A stretch of 64,000 bases of DNA from Allomuricauda sp. (lineage in GTDB: Bacteria > Bacteroidota > Bacteroidia > Flavobacteriales > Flavobacteriaceae): positions 62,001 to 126,000 of the forward strand of contig NZ_PABT01000014.1 of NCBI RefSeq assembly GCF_002699205.1, given 5' to 3'. A program made the position numbers and the translations under genes. Below, in pieces: positions 24,768 through 35,300 of this stretch. Positions within the stretch are counted from its first letter, which is position 1. Each line of letters begins with the position of its first letter. The notes beneath the pieces were generated by a model. The model was not told where the DNA came from and did no database searches. It saw nothing but the letters and a program-made list of their open reading frames with translations.

Positions 24768-26564
24768 ATGGAAAAGATCAGGAATTTTTGCATCATTGCA
24801 CATATAGACCATGGTAAAAGCACCTTGGCGGATCGTTTGTTGGACTTTACCGGCTCGGTAACCGAACGCGAGAAACAGGACCAGTTACTGGACAATATGG
24901 ACTTGGAGCGGGAACGCGGCATTACCATTAAGAGCCACGCCATACAAATGGACTATGTCCATAATGGCGAAAAATATGTGCTCAATCTGATCGATACTCC
25001 CGGACACGTTGATTTTTCATACGAAGTGTCCCGTTCCATTGCTGCCTGCGAAGGGGCCTTATTGGTAGTGGACGCGGCACAAAGTATTCAGGCACAGACC
25101 ATATCCAACCTATATTTGGCGCTGGAAAACGATCTCGAAATCATTCCGGTGCTCAACAAAGTTGACCTTCCAAGTGCAAATCCAGAAGAAGTCACCGACG
25201 ATATTGTGGATCTTTTAGGTTGTGCTCCTGAGGAAGTAATACCCGCCAGCGCAAAGACCGGGCTTGGAATACAAGAGATCCTCAACGCCATTATTGACCG
25301 CGTCCCGCCTCCAAAAGGAAACCCAAACGAACCCCTGCAAGCTCTTGTTTTTGATTCGGTTTACAATCCGTTCAGGGGTGTCGAGACCTATTTTAGGGTG
25401 GTAAACGGAGAAATTACCAAAGGGCAGAAGATAAAGTTTGTGGCGACCGGAAAATCTTATGACGTGGATGAAATCGGAACTTTGAAACTGACCCAAATTC
25501 CAAAAAATAAAATCTCTACGGGAGATGTGGGCTATTTGATTACAGGAATAAAAGATGCCCGTGAGGTAAAAGTGGGTGACACCATTACCGATTCTGCAAA
25601 CCCGACCAAAAACCCCATTGGTGGTTTTGAAGATGTAAAACCTATGGTTTTCGCCGGTATTTATCCCGTGGATACGGAGGATTTTGAGGATTTACGATCT
25701 TCCATGGAAAAATTACAGCTAAATGATGCTTCTCTGGTATTTACCCCGGAAAGCAGTGCGGCCCTGGGCTTTGGGTTTCGATGCGGATTTTTGGGAATGC
25801 TTCATATGGAGATTGTCCAAGAACGCTTGGAACGGGAATTTGGCATGACCGTAATCACAACGGTTCCCAACGTGAGCTATCATGCCTACACCACCAAGAA
25901 CGATGGTAAGCCTATCATAGTGAACAATCCGACGGATTTGCCCGACCCTTCCACAATAGACAGGGTTGAAGAGCCCTACATTAAGGCCACCATCATCACA
26001 AAGGCCGACTTTGTTGGCAACGTTATGTCGCTCTGCATAGAAAAACGTGGGCAAATTGTCAACCAGACCTACTTGACCACGGAACGTGTTGAGCTCATTT
26101 TTGATATGCCACTGGCGGAAATCGTTTTTGATTTTTACGATCGTTTAAAAACCGTTTCCAAAGGGTATGCCTCTTTTGATTATTCTCCAATTGGGATGCG
26201 GCCCTCAAAACTGGTACGTGTGGATATCCTGTTGAATGCGCAACCTGTTGATGCCCTTTCTGCGCTGGTGCACTTTGACAATGCATACCACATCGGTAAA
26301 AAGATGTGCGAAAAGTTGAAAGAACTGATTCCAAGGCAACAGTTTGATATTCCAATACAAGCCGCGATTGGATCAAAAATTATTTCTAGAGAAACCATAA
26401 AAGCGCTTCGTAAGGATGTAACCGCCAAATGTTATGGTGGTGATATTTCACGTAAGCGTAAATTGTTGGAAAAGCAGAAAAAAGGTAAAAAGCGAATGCG
26501 CCAGGTAGGGAACGTGGAAATTCCACAGCAAGCTTTTATGGCTGTGCTAAAGTTGAACGATTAG
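24768..26564 (+). CDS. lepA: Elongation factor 4 (ribosomal back-translocase)
   Basis: This 598-residue GTPase acts on stalled or mis-translocated ribosomes. From [10 protein letters not shown] it has the P-loop [10 protein letters not shown] (11-20), switch [18 protein letters not shown] near 75-82 and NKVD near 130. EF-G-like domains II, III and V follow, and the LepA-specific C-terminal domain contains [20 protein letters not shown] and [20 protein letters not shown]. The length matches the family. It converges with the antiporter gene, whose stop codon overlaps its own. Confidence 0.96.
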   Translation: MEKIRNFCIIAHIDHGKSTLADRLLDFTGSVTEREKQDQLLDNMDLERERGITIKSHAIQMDYVHNGEKYVLNLIDTPGHVDFSYEVSRSIAACEGALLVVDAAQSIQAQTISNLYLALENDLEIIPVLNKVDLPSANPEEVTDDIVDLLGCAPEEVIPASAKTGLGIQEILNAIIDRVPPPKGNPNEPLQALVFDSVYNPFRGVETYFRVVNGEITKGQKIKFVATGKSYDVDEIGTLKLTQIPKNKISTGDVGYLITGIKDAREVKVGDTITDSANPTKNPIGGFEDVKPMVFAGIYPVDTEDFEDLRSSMEKLQLNDASLVFTPESSAALGFGFRCGFLGMLHMEIVQERLEREFGMTVITTVPNVSYHAYTTKNDGKPIIVNNPTDLPDPSTIDRVEEPYIKATIITKADFVGNVMSLCIEKRGQIVNQTYLTTERVELIFDMPLAEIVFDFYDRLKTVSKGYASFDYSPIGMRPSKLVRVDILLNAQPVDALSALVHFDNAYHIGKKMCEKLKELIPRQQFDIPIQAAIGSKIISRETIKALRKDVTAKCYGGDISRKRKLLEKQKKGKKRMRQVGNVEIPQQAFMAVLKLND

Positions 26565-28408
26565 CCCTTTTTTTTCTCCTCCAATTCGAATCTTTTACCA
26601 AGGTAAACCAATTTATAGCCGTCTCCCTTTGGAGTGAAATCCTTACTGTTTGCCGGTATAATTTCAATGCTGCCATTGGGGGCCTTGGTGAACAGCGGAA
26701 CGATATCCCGCTCCTTTTGGGTAATATCTATAAGCCCATCGTAATGTTCCTTGCTCTTAAGGTCTATTTCGTGGATCGTAGGGTATTTGCGAACCGTGTC
26801 CATTAATTGGATAAAATCATCCGTATGTGAAAAAAGCCCCTCTTTCGGGTTGTTCTCCGGGTCATTTACTTCCTCGGTGTTTACCAGGCGAAATGCCCCG
26901 TTTTCTCCAAATTGCTTGCGGAACTTATTGATGGCAAACTTGTTGATGTCCGAATTTCCGGTCAATGCCATCAAGTAGCCCATGTCGTTCAGCTCAATAT
27001 TGTCCGTAAGGGAATCCGAAAAAATATTGGCCGAGAAAGCTTCAAGCCCTAATTTTTTTGCCTTTTCAACATTATTCTGGTTGTTGTCAATCAACACTAC
27101 GTGCCTATTATTTTTCCTTAAATAATTGCCAATAAGTCTGGATAACTTGGAAGCCCCTATGATCAAAATACCTTCGGATTTTTTCAAGAAAACACCGACC
27201 ATTTTTGCAAAAAGTCTTGCTGTTGTTGCATTTAAAAGCACGGTGCCCAATACGATCATAAAAACCAGAGGGGTTATATATTCTGCTCCCGGTTCTCCCC
27301 TTGACATCAATTTTGACCCAAAAAGAGAGGCAATACCAGCAGCCACGATACCCCGTGGCCCCACCCAACCAATAAAAAGTTTTTCGTTGAATTTTAAATT
27401 TGATCCATGCGAACTCAGGAACACTCCCAAGGGCCGTATAACAAAAACAATTATAGCAAAAAGGGCTACCGTTTTCCAAGTATATATCAGCTCCAGGTCA
27501 CTAATGTTGATGTTCGCCGCCAACAGAATAAAAAGAATGGAAATCAACAGTACGCTAAGGGATTCCTTAAAATAAAGCAGCTCTTTTATGTTCGGGAGGT
27601 TCATGTTGCCAAGTACCATTCCCATGACCACTACGGCCAGCAACCCAGACTCGTGGGCAAACAAATCTGACTCCACATATACCAAAAGTACCGTGGATAA
27701 GGAAACCACGTTCAACAAATAATGTGGAATAAGGTCTTTTTTTATGGCAAAGGCAAGCGCATGGGCAAACGTGAACCCAAAGGTGGTTCCGAACAGAATA
27801 ATTTTGCCAAACTCAACCAAGGCTGTTTGGGTAAATGCCTGGCCCTCACCGACACTGATAAACTCAAATACCAATACGGCAACCAGGGCGCCTATCGGGT
27901 CGATTAGTATCCCTTCCCATTTCAATACGGCGGACACGTCTTTTTTGAGGGGAATATTTCTCAAAATAGGGGTAATAACGGTTGGTCCGGTAACGATGAT
28001 CAATCCTGAAAACAAAAAGGAAATTTGCCAAGAAAGACCAAAAATATAATGGGCGGCAACACCTGCACCAAAAAATGTGACTATGGTTCCAATGGTTATC
28101 AGTTTGCTTATAACGGGGCCGACATTGGAAATCTCCGCCCTTTTCAAAGTTAGTCCACCTTCAAACAGAATAACACTAATTGCCAATGACACAAAATAGT
28201 AAAGCCCCTCTCCCGGGAACAGTCCCTTCTCACCGTTCCAAATGGGTTCAATCAGTTTTGACCCATCTTCCGTGTACAGCGTCGCAATCGGACCTACCAA
28301 TAAGCCAATTAAAATAAGGGGCAAGATCGCCGGCAATTTAAATCGCCAAGCTACCCATTGTGCAATAATGCCAAGAATTATAATTCCCGCAAGTTCGACC
28401 ATGGTCAA
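26561..28408 (-). CDS. CPA1 (NhaP-type) cation:proton antiporter with TrkA domain
   Basis: This 615-residue protein has about 12 TM segments in residues 5-400, the Na+/H+ exchanger fold. The core signature is in [17 protein letters not shown], with conserved FEGGLTLK and [13 protein letters not shown] cytoplasmic TrkA-N Rossmann domain begins near residue 405 ([23 protein letters not shown]), followed by a TrkA-C-like tail ([16 protein letters not shown]), implying regulation by nucleotide. It exports Na+ or K+ in exchange for protons, suitable for a marine bacterium. Start may be M1 or M3. It overlaps convergent lepA by four bases. Confidence 0.9.
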   Translation of the reverse strand: MTMVELAGIIILGIIAQWVAWRFKLPAILPLILIGLLVGPIATLYTEDGSKLIEPIWNGEKGLFPGEGLYYFVSLAISVILFEGGLTLKRAEISNVGPVISKLITIGTIVTFFGAGVAAHYIFGLSWQISFLFSGLIIVTGPTVITPILRNIPLKKDVSAVLKWEGILIDPIGALVAVLVFEFISVGEGQAFTQTALVEFGKIILFGTTFGFTFAHALAFAIKKDLIPHYLLNVVSLSTVLLVYVESDLFAHESGLLAVVVMGMVLGNMNLPNIKELLYFKESLSVLLISILFILLAANINISDLELIYTWKTVALFAIIVFVIRPLGVFLSSHGSNLKFNEKLFIGWVGPRGIVAAGIASLFGSKLMSRGEPGAEYITPLVFMIVLGTVLLNATTARLFAKMVGVFLKKSEGILIIGASKLSRLIGNYLRKNNRHVVLIDNNQNNVEKAKKLGLEAFSANIFSDSLTDNIELNDMGYLMALTGNSDINKFAINKFRKQFGENGAFRLVNTEEVNDPENNPKEGLFSHTDDFIQLMDTVRKYPTIHEIDLKSKEHYDGLIDITQKERDIVPLFTKAPNGSIEIIPANSKDFTPKGDGYKLVYLGKRFELEEKKKG

Positions 28409-28539
28409 AGTTTTGTGGAAATTTACTGTTTTTCTTTTACAATATCATTTACCCGACCTGCCACAAAATTATTTTAGGGCATACACCTTGACCATTTCGT
28501 CACATAAACCCCATGTCAAAAAATGTGGTTGACCCCTTT

Positions 28540-28568
28540 TTTGTTAAAATACGGCCAATATATCTTTG
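28540..28568 (+). promoter_or_regulatory. Promoter TTTG-N17-TATCTTTG for the MBL hydrolase
   Basis: TTTG at 28540-28543 and TATCTTTG at 28561-28568 are spaced by 17 bases, fitting the Bacteroidota -33/-7 consensus. They lie 57 bases upstream of ATG 28625 and argue against the longer frame beginning at 28523. Confidence 0.5.
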
Positions 28569-28624
28569 TTTTTTCTCCATTTGGACAGTGCTTTTGTTAT
28601 TTTGCAAGCCATTTTATTTTCCAA

Positions 28625-29491
28625 ATGACAATTTATCCTATAGAAACCGGTAATTTTAAGTTGGATGGAGGGGCCATGTTCGGTGTAGTGCCCAAGTCTA
28701 TCTGGAACAAAACCAATCCCGCGGACTCCAACAATATGATAGATCTGGCCGCACGTTGTCTATTGATTGAAGATGGCGATAGGCTCATTTTAATAGACAA
28801 TGGCCTTGGGAACAAACAATCCGAAAAATTCTTTAGTTATTACTATCTCTGGGGAGAACATACCTTGGACAAATCCTTAAAAAATGCTGGTTTTCATCGT
28901 GATGATGTAACCGATGTTTTCCTGACCCACCTACATTTTGACCATTGTGGTGGAAGTATACAGTGGAACAAGGACCGAACCGGATACGAACCCGCCTTTA
29001 AAAACGCACGATTTTGGACCAACAAAGATCATTGGGAATGGGCCACCAAACCCAATGCCCGTGAAAAAGCCTCTTTTTTGAAAGAGAACCTTTTGCCCAT
29101 GCAAGAAAGTGGACAACTCCATTTTGTGGACAGAAAAGAAAGCTCCTTTGTAGAAAATTCCGAGCTCGGTTTTGGCATTCACTTTGTAGATGGCCATACG
29201 GACAAACAAATGTTGCCACATTTGACCTACAAAGGAAAAACCTTGGTTTTTGTAGCTGATCTGATTCCAACCGTGGGCCACATCCCGTTACCTTATGTAA
29301 TGGGATATGATACCCGTCCCTTATTGACCTTAAAAGAAAAAGCATCCTTTTTAAATCAGGCCGTAGCAAACGATTGGCTTCTATTGTTTGAGCATGATGC
29401 CCATAACCAAATCTGTTCTTTGAAGCATACCGAGAAGGGGGCACGTTTGGATCAACTGTTTTCCTATGACGAACTCTTCAAAACACAATAA
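28625..29491 (+). CDS. MBL-fold metallo-hydrolase
   Basis: This 288-residue protein has the metallo-beta-lactamase fold: LTHLHFDHCGG near residue 102 (HxHxDH, di-zinc site), GIHFVDGHTDKQMLPH (third His region), VFVADLIPT (bridging Asp) and LLFEHDAHNQ near the end. Such enzymes hydrolyse lactones, thioesters or phosphoesters; the quorum-quenching-lactonase-like arrangement is the closest pattern but no substrate can be assigned. Start is ATG 28625, after a promoter match. The S8 peptidase gene follows after 21 bases, likely the same transcript. Confidence 0.88.
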   Translation: MTIYPIETGNFKLDGGAMFGVVPKSIWNKTNPADSNNMIDLAARCLLIEDGDRLILIDNGLGNKQSEKFFSYYYLWGEHTLDKSLKNAGFHRDDVTDVFLTHLHFDHCGGSIQWNKDRTGYEPAFKNARFWTNKDHWEWATKPNAREKASFLKENLLPMQESGQLHFVDRKESSFVENSELGFGIHFVDGHTDKQMLPHLTYKGKTLVFVADLIPTVGHIPLPYVMGYDTRPLLTLKEKASFLNQAVANDWLLLFEHDAHNQICSLKHTEKGARLDQLFSYDELFKTQ

Positions 29492-29512
29492 CCAGTTTAT
29501 ACAATCAATTTT

Positions 29513-31162
29513 ATGAATCGCACATATAGCAAACTATCATTCCTTTCAATCGCCGCCTCCCTTCTTTTTATGGGCTGTGGATCCACCTCTCTGGTATCAA
29601 CACCCATTGAGAACATTGACACCGTACCTTTAAAAGTTTCGGAACTTACAGAGACTGAGAAAAAACAATGGGGCCATCTGGACCTTTTTACGGATACCAT
29701 CCCAGGTATGAGCGTGAACAAGGCCTACAACGAGATCATCAAAAACAAAAGGGGCAATACCGTGGTCGTAGCTGTCTTGGATTCGGGTATGGATTTGGAA
29801 CACGAGGATTTAAAGGATGTCCTTTGGACCAATGTCGATGAAATCCCAAATAACGGTAAGGACGATGACGGCAACGGATATGTTGACGATGTTCATGGGT
29901 ATAATTTTTTAGGGGATTCCTATAATGAGCAGTTGGAATATGTTAGAATGCTCCGCTTGAACATTGGGGATCCATCAGAAAGAGCAGAGGCCCGTCTCTT
30001 ATTGGACAAGGAGTACTCCGAAGCTGTTCAAAACAAACAGCAGTACGAGCAAATCTACCAAGTTGTAAAAGCCTCTGATAAATTGGTCAGAAATGAGTTG
30101 GGGAAAGAAACCTACACCAAAAAAGATTTGCTTTCCATTGAGCCAAAAACCGCTCAAATGGAACAAAGTATTGCCGTATTGACACAAATGTTCACCTACG
30201 GGGATAGTATCCCAAAAGTATTGGAGGAACTTGAGGAGGGAATCACATACTTTTCCGAGCAGGTCAATTATAACCTCAACAAAGATTTTAATGGAAGGAT
30301 TCCCGTGGGTGATGACCCTTACGATATTACGGATGTTCCCTATGGTAATGGAAACCCGAAAAATCAAGTGGCCACCGAAAGCCACGGAACACACGTAGCG
30401 GGAATAATCGCCGCAAAAAGAAACAACGGTATTGGGGTCAACGGTGTTGCCAACAATGTTAAAATAATGAGCATTAGGGCCGTTCCAAATGGCGATGAGT
30501 ACGATAAAGATATCGCTTTGGGCATTCGCTATGCAGTGGATAACGGCGCCTCCATAATCAACTGTAGTTTTGGAAAATCCTTTTCTCCCAAAGCAGAATG
30601 GGTTTACGATGCCATAGAATATGCTGCCAAAAACGATGTTCTGATCGTCCATGCCGCCGGTAATGATGGGGAGGATTTGGAACAACCAGAAAACAAAAAT
30701 TATCCCAACGACCATCGTTTTGAGGGCACTGAGTTTGTTGACAACATGATTACAGTGGGAGCCCTTTCCAGCAAATATGGCTCTGAAATGGTGGCTTCTT
30801 TCTCCAACTATGGCAGTCAAAATGTGGATGTTTTTGCCCCAGGAGACGAAATTTATTCCACCATGCCAAATAACGACTATGAGTTTCAGGGAGGTACCTC
30901 TATGGCTGCTCCTGCGGTTGCCGGTGTTGCGGCGCTCATTCGTTCCTTTCACCCTGAGTTGACAGCATCACAGGTAAAAAACATCATCATGCAGTCCGGT
31001 CTCAAGACAAAGACATCGGTAATTGTGGCCGGTGATGAGACCAAAGCCACAACTTTCGATAAAATTTCCAAGTCCGGTACCATGGTAAATGCCTATAATG
31101 CCTTAATTTTAGCAAACAACATCTCAAAAGGTAAAATGGCCTTAGAAAGTAATTCCAAATAA
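29513..31162 (+). CDS. S8-family subtilisin-like peptidase, lipoprotein
   Basis: This 549-residue serine protease has a lipoprotein signal (SLLFMGCGS, Cys near 23), so it is probably lipid-anchored in the envelope. The catalytic triad is Asp near 89 (VVAVLDSGMDLEHEDL), His near 290 (ATESHGTHVAGIIAAK) and Ser near 461 (GGTSMAAPAVAG), with the oxyanion Asn in IVHAAGNDGED. About 200 residues separate Asp and His, much more than the ~35-40 of classical subtilisins; the insert is helical and charged (LLLDKEYSEAVQNKQQYEQI). It is followed three bases later by an M1 peptidase, so two envelope peptidases are coexpressed. Confidence 0.92.
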   Translation: MNRTYSKLSFLSIAASLLFMGCGSTSLVSTPIENIDTVPLKVSELTETEKKQWGHLDLFTDTIPGMSVNKAYNEIIKNKRGNTVVVAVLDSGMDLEHEDLKDVLWTNVDEIPNNGKDDDGNGYVDDVHGYNFLGDSYNEQLEYVRMLRLNIGDPSERAEARLLLDKEYSEAVQNKQQYEQIYQVVKASDKLVRNELGKETYTKKDLLSIEPKTAQMEQSIAVLTQMFTYGDSIPKVLEELEEGITYFSEQVNYNLNKDFNGRIPVGDDPYDITDVPYGNGNPKNQVATESHGTHVAGIIAAKRNNGIGVNGVANNVKIMSIRAVPNGDEYDKDIALGIRYAVDNGASIINCSFGKSFSPKAEWVYDAIEYAAKNDVLIVHAAGNDGEDLEQPENKNYPNDHRFEGTEFVDNMITVGALSSKYGSEMVASFSNYGSQNVDVFAPGDEIYSTMPNNDYEFQGGTSMAAPAVAGVAALIRSFHPELTASQVKNIIMQSGLKTKTSVIVAGDETKATTFDKISKSGTMVNAYNALILANNISKGKMALESNSK

Positions 31163-31165
31163 TAT

Positions 31166-33019
31166 ATGAAACGTTTACAATTCCTCTTTTTTTTCGCCTT
31201 TTTTGGGGCTACCATATTCTTAAGCGCGCAAACATCCGGTTATTGGCAACAACATGTGGATTATACCATGGATGTACAAATGGATGTAGAATCATATCAA
31301 TACACGGGAACCCAAAAATTGGTCTATACCAATAATTCCCCAGACGAATTGCACCGTGTTTTTTATCATTTGTACTTCAACGCTTTTCAACCCGGCAGTG
31401 AAATGGACATTAGACTCCAAAACATCAAAGATCCGGACAAAAGGATGATGGAAAACGGGAAAAGTCGTATTGCCTCCCTTACTGAAGATGAAATTGGATA
31501 TTTGCACGTAAAATCCCTTACCCAAGATGGCCAGCCGGTTTCTTTTACCGAAGAGGGGACCATTCTTGTGGTAGATTTGGCACAACCTATTCCATCGGGA
31601 GGGAAAACCACTTTGGACATGACGTTCGAGGGTCAGGTTCCGGTACAGATAAGACGTTCCGGCAGAAACAACAAAGAGGGTGTCGCCCTCTCCATGAGCC
31701 AATGGTACCCAAAATTATCTGAGTATGATTTTGAAGGATGGCACCCAAACCCATACATAGCCCGTGAGTTTCATGGCGTATGGGGCGATTTTGATGTAAA
31801 AATCACTTTGGACAAAGATTATACGGTAGGAGGTACTGGTTACCTACAAAACCCTCAAGAGATAGGGCATGGTTATGAAGCCCCTGGAACCAAAGTAAAA
31901 ACTAAGGGGAAAACACTTACATGGCATTTTAAAGCGCCCAACGTACACGATTTTATGTGGGCCGCAGACCCTGAATACATTCATGATATTTACGAAATGG
32001 AAGATGGCCCAACACTTCATTTCTTCTACAAAGACAATCCTGAATTCAATGAAAACTGGAAAAAACTTCAGCCAAAAACAGCAGAGGCGATGACTTTTTT
32101 CAGTAACAACATCGGTAAATATCCCTATAAACAATACTCCGTTGTACAAGGCGGTGATGGTGGTATGGAATATGCCATGAGCACATTGATCACGGGGCAA
32201 CGCAAATTTGGAAGTCTTGTTGGCGTAATGGTCCATGAAATGGCACACTCTTGGTTTCAACATGTCCTTGCCACCAACGAGTCCAAACACGAATGGATGG
32301 ATGAAGGGTTCACCTCATTCATCAGCAGCCTGTGCATGAACCAGATTATGGAACAGAACAAACAAAATCCATTTGAAGGATCGTACAGAGGTTACTACGC
32401 CTTGGTGAACTCTGGTTTGGAGATGCCACAGACTACCCATGCCGACAGATACACCACAAATTTTGCTTATAGCATTTCGGCCTATAGCAAAGGATCTATA
32501 TTCCTTTCCCAACTTGGTTATGTGATTGGTCAAGATAAGCTTATGGAAACCATCAAAAAGTATTTTGATGATTTTAAATTCAAGCATCCTGTACCCAACG
32601 ACATCAAAAGAACAGCGGAGAAAGTTTCCGGTATGGAACTCGACTGGTACTTAACCGATTGGACACAGACCACCAACACCATTGATTACGGTATCAAAAG
32701 TGTTGAAGCTGATGGTGATAAAACCAAAGTAACCATGGAGCGCATTGGGGAAATGCCCATGCCTTTAGATATTTTGGTGGTAGATAAAAATGGAAATCAG
32801 GAAACCTATTATGTGCCATTGCGCATGATGTACGGTGAAAAAGACAACCCTTATCCCAACCTTAAGCGCACGGTTTTGGAAGATTGGCCTTGGGCTTACC
32901 CAACATATGAATTTACGTTGGACATGCCCTTGGAAAACGTTCAGGCCATCATGATCGACCCATCACAATTAATGGCGGATGTGGACGGTGAAAACAATGT
33001 ATATCAAGTGGAGGAATAA
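31166..33019 (+). CDS. M1-family metallopeptidase (aminopeptidase-like)
   Basis: This 617-residue secreted peptidase has a signal peptide (FFFAFFGATIFLSAQ) and the gluzincin site VMVHEMAHSWFQH near 353-365 with the third ligand in WMDEGFTSF about 19 residues on. The N-terminal beta domain (YTMDVQMDVESYQYTGTQKL) and the GGMEYAMST motif, corresponding to GAMEN, match the M1 family, which removes N-terminal residues. It has no C-terminal T9SS signal, so it is likely periplasmic. A terminator follows at 33041-33070. Confidence 0.92.
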   Translation: MKRLQFLFFFAFFGATIFLSAQTSGYWQQHVDYTMDVQMDVESYQYTGTQKLVYTNNSPDELHRVFYHLYFNAFQPGSEMDIRLQNIKDPDKRMMENGKSRIASLTEDEIGYLHVKSLTQDGQPVSFTEEGTILVVDLAQPIPSGGKTTLDMTFEGQVPVQIRRSGRNNKEGVALSMSQWYPKLSEYDFEGWHPNPYIAREFHGVWGDFDVKITLDKDYTVGGTGYLQNPQEIGHGYEAPGTKVKTKGKTLTWHFKAPNVHDFMWAADPEYIHDIYEMEDGPTLHFFYKDNPEFNENWKKLQPKTAEAMTFFSNNIGKYPYKQYSVVQGGDGGMEYAMSTLITGQRKFGSLVGVMVHEMAHSWFQHVLATNESKHEWMDEGFTSFISSLCMNQIMEQNKQNPFEGSYRGYYALVNSGLEMPQTTHADRYTTNFAYSISAYSKGSIFLSQLGYVIGQDKLMETIKKYFDDFKFKHPVPNDIKRTAEKVSGMELDWYLTDWTQTTNTIDYGIKSVEADGDKTKVTMERIGEMPMPLDILVVDKNGNQETYYVPLRMMYGEKDNPYPNLKRTVLEDWPWAYPTYEFTLDMPLENVQAIMIDPSQLMADVDGENNVYQVEE

Positions 33020-33040
33020 CCTCCTCATGCTCTAAATTTT

Positions 33041-33070
33041 AAAGGGTGGCCAATTGTGCCGCCCTTTTTT
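33041..33070 (+). terminator. Rho-independent terminator after the M1 peptidase
   Basis: AAAGGGTGGC (33041-33050) pairs with GCCGCCCTTT (33058-33067) around a 7-base loop, with one G-U pair, and is followed by a T-run ending at 33070. Confidence 0.75.
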
Positions 33071-33126
33071 AATTCATGGTACAATTTATTTAAGTAATTT
33101 ACCCCTTAAAAGGAGCTGTCCCCATT

Positions 33127-33579
33127 ATGCTGGAAGAAAATACGGATTCAAAAAAAACAGAATCATCCCTAAAGTCCCCTCAAGGGGGGGCACTGAATTT
33201 TTCATTTCCAAAAAAAGAGAAACTTACCAACAAAAAATTGTTCGAAGCCCTTTTTACGGAAGGTAAAAGTTTGCGTGAATTTCCCTTAAAACTAATATAC
33301 CTCAAGACTGATTTCAAAGAAAAAGTGCCCATAAAGGTTGCCGTCGTCGCCCCAAAGAAAAAGTTTAAGACCGCGGTGCAGCGCAATCGGATAAAGCGTC
33401 TTTTGCGAGAAGCATACAGACTCAACAAACCCCTTATTTTTAACAACATTGAGGGAAATTATGCGTTCATATTTTTATACCTTGGCAAGAAGACCCCTAG
33501 TTTTGATGAAGTTGATTCGGCCATGAAAAAACTGTTGGGGACATTTTTAAATAAAGAATTTCATGAAAAGATTGATTAA
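33127..33579 (+). CDS. rnpA: Ribonuclease P protein component
   Basis: This 150-residue protein is the protein subunit of RNase P, which matures tRNA 5' ends. The family core begins FPKKEKLTNKKLFEALFTEG, continues PIKVAVVAPKKKFKTAVQRN with the RNR signature QRNRIKRLLREAYR, and ends GNYAFIFLYLGKKTPSF. About 26 residues precede the core, whereas relatives usually start one to three residues before it. That extension is encoded over a CCCCTCAAGGGGG palindrome (33176-33188). It overlaps the next gene by 17 bases. rpmH is not adjacent, unlike the usual bacterial order. Confidence 0.93.
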   Translation: MLEENTDSKKTESSLKSPQGGALNFSFPKKEKLTNKKLFEALFTEGKSLREFPLKLIYLKTDFKEKVPIKVAVVAPKKKFKTAVQRNRIKRLLREAYRLNKPLIFNNIEGNYAFIFLYLGKKTPSFDEVDSAMKKLLGTFLNKEFHEKID

Positions 33580-35188
33580 AAAGCAGGTTTTGATTCCCGT
33601 TTTGGCAGTTGCCTTTTTGGTTGGGGCCAGTAGTTTCAAAAGCGACTTTTTTGAGATTGCCAAACAGATAGAAATCTTCACAACGCTGTTTAAAGAACTC
33701 AACATGAACTATGTGGATGAAACCAATCCTGCGGAGCTAATGGATTCCGCCATAAAAAACATGTTGGCCGAACTCGATCCGTACACCCAGTTTTTGAACG
33801 AACAGGACGTTGAATCCTATAAAATCAACAACTCTGGAGAATATTCGGGCATTGGAGCGCTTGTGCGTTCCTACGAAAACAAATTGGTAATTGTGGAGAC
33901 CTACCAAAATTATGCTGCTGACAAAGCAGGATTAAAGGCAGGGGATGAAATTATAAAGATCGGGGAAACCCTGGTTTCCGATTTTGATGACAATGCCGGA
34001 GAACTGTTAAAGGGGGCAAAAAACTCCACGGTAGAAGTTACATTCTTAAGACAAGGAGAAACCAAAACCGCCACAATTACACGTGAAGGCGTAGAAGTGG
34101 ATGCTGTCCCGTTTTATGATATGATTGATTCAAAAACAGGCTACATTGTCCTGTCCCGTTTCAATAGAAAAGCTTCCAAACAGACCAAATCGGCCATACA
34201 GGACCTTAAGGGCCGGGGCGCCGAAAAATTAATTTTGGATTTAAGGGGAAACCCCGGAGGATTGTTGTCAGAGGCCATTAATGTAACCAACCTTTTTGTT
34301 CCCAAAGGCGAATTGATCGTAACCACAAAATCCAAAGTAAAAAAATTCAATCAAGAATATAGGACCAAAAACCAACCTGAGGACGAAGAAATCCCGTTGG
34401 TTGTTCTCATAGACGGAAAAAGTGCTTCTGCCAGTGAAATTGTTTCCGGCGGATTACAGGATCTGGACCGTGCCGTAATTGTTGGGGCGAGAAGTTTTGG
34501 CAAAGGCCTTGTGCAACGTCCGCTTAAACTTACGTATGGAACGCAATTAAAGGTCACTATTTCCAGGTATTACACCCCTTCTGGACGATGTATACAATCC
34601 TTGGACTATTGGAATCGTGATGCTGAAGGGAACGCCGTTCGCAACACCAATTTTAATGAGTTCACTACAAGAAATGGCCGAAAAGTCTGGGATGGTGGAG
34701 GCGTTATGCCGGATGTTACCGTGGAATCCTTAAAATCCAATTCGCTTATTGATGCTTTGGAGGCGAACAATGTCGTTTTTGATTTTGCAACGGATTATTT
34801 TTACAATCACAGCTTCAGCTCCGTGGATGATTTTAATTTTTCAGATAATGATTATGCTGCTTTCAAATCCTTTGTAAAAGAAAAGAACTTCTCCTTTCAG
34901 ACCAAAACGGAAAAGCTTTTGGAAGAGTCCATCAACGCCGATGATACATTATTGGGCCCAGAGGTCCAAGAGAAATATAAGGACCTTCTATTGGCTGTAA
35001 ACAAGGGCAAGATAACTGCTTTGGACAACTATAAAAATGAGATAAAAAAGAATCTGGAGGACGAAATAATAATACGCTATTTTTACCGTGAAGGACTTTA
35101 CAAATACTACCTAAAACATGATGATGCCATTCTTGCCGCCAAAGAACTGCTTGCCAATGACAAGATATATTCCAGCATTTTAGAATAG
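33563..35188 (+). CDS. S41-family C-terminal processing peptidase
   Basis: This 541-residue CtpA/Prc-type serine protease has a membrane-targeting N-terminus (KKQVLIPVLAVAFLVGAS) and a PDZ domain at about 90-170 (GEYSGIGALVRSYENKLVI, AGLKAGDEIIKIGE). The catalytic core has LDLRGNPGGLLSEA near 222-235, Ser in IDGKSASASEIVSGG near 290, and Lys in GARSFGKGLVQ near 316. It acts in the periplasm, degrading or trimming envelope proteins. Translation is coupled to rnpA by a 17-base overlap, a neighbourhood I regard as normal for flavobacteria. Confidence 0.93.
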   Translation: MKRLIKKQVLIPVLAVAFLVGASSFKSDFFEIAKQIEIFTTLFKELNMNYVDETNPAELMDSAIKNMLAELDPYTQFLNEQDVESYKINNSGEYSGIGALVRSYENKLVIVETYQNYAADKAGLKAGDEIIKIGETLVSDFDDNAGELLKGAKNSTVEVTFLRQGETKTATITREGVEVDAVPFYDMIDSKTGYIVLSRFNRKASKQTKSAIQDLKGRGAEKLILDLRGNPGGLLSEAINVTNLFVPKGELIVTTKSKVKKFNQEYRTKNQPEDEEIPLVVLIDGKSASASEIVSGGLQDLDRAVIVGARSFGKGLVQRPLKLTYGTQLKVTISRYYTPSGRCIQSLDYWNRDAEGNAVRNTNFNEFTTRNGRKVWDGGGVMPDVTVESLKSNSLIDALEANNVVFDFATDYFYNHSFSSVDDFNFSDNDYAAFKSFVKEKNFSFQTKTEKLLEESINADDTLLGPEVQEKYKDLLLAVNKGKITALDNYKNEIKKNLEDEIIIRYFYREGLYKYYLKHDDAILAAKELLANDKIYSSILE

Positions 35189-35300
35189 CGAAAGACTACA
35201 AAATAACCCATAAGGGTTATCCATCAATTCATATCGTGTAACCGTCAAATTTTTCAAATAGGGTCGGATTATTAATCCTACCTTAAAGAAAAAATTGTTC

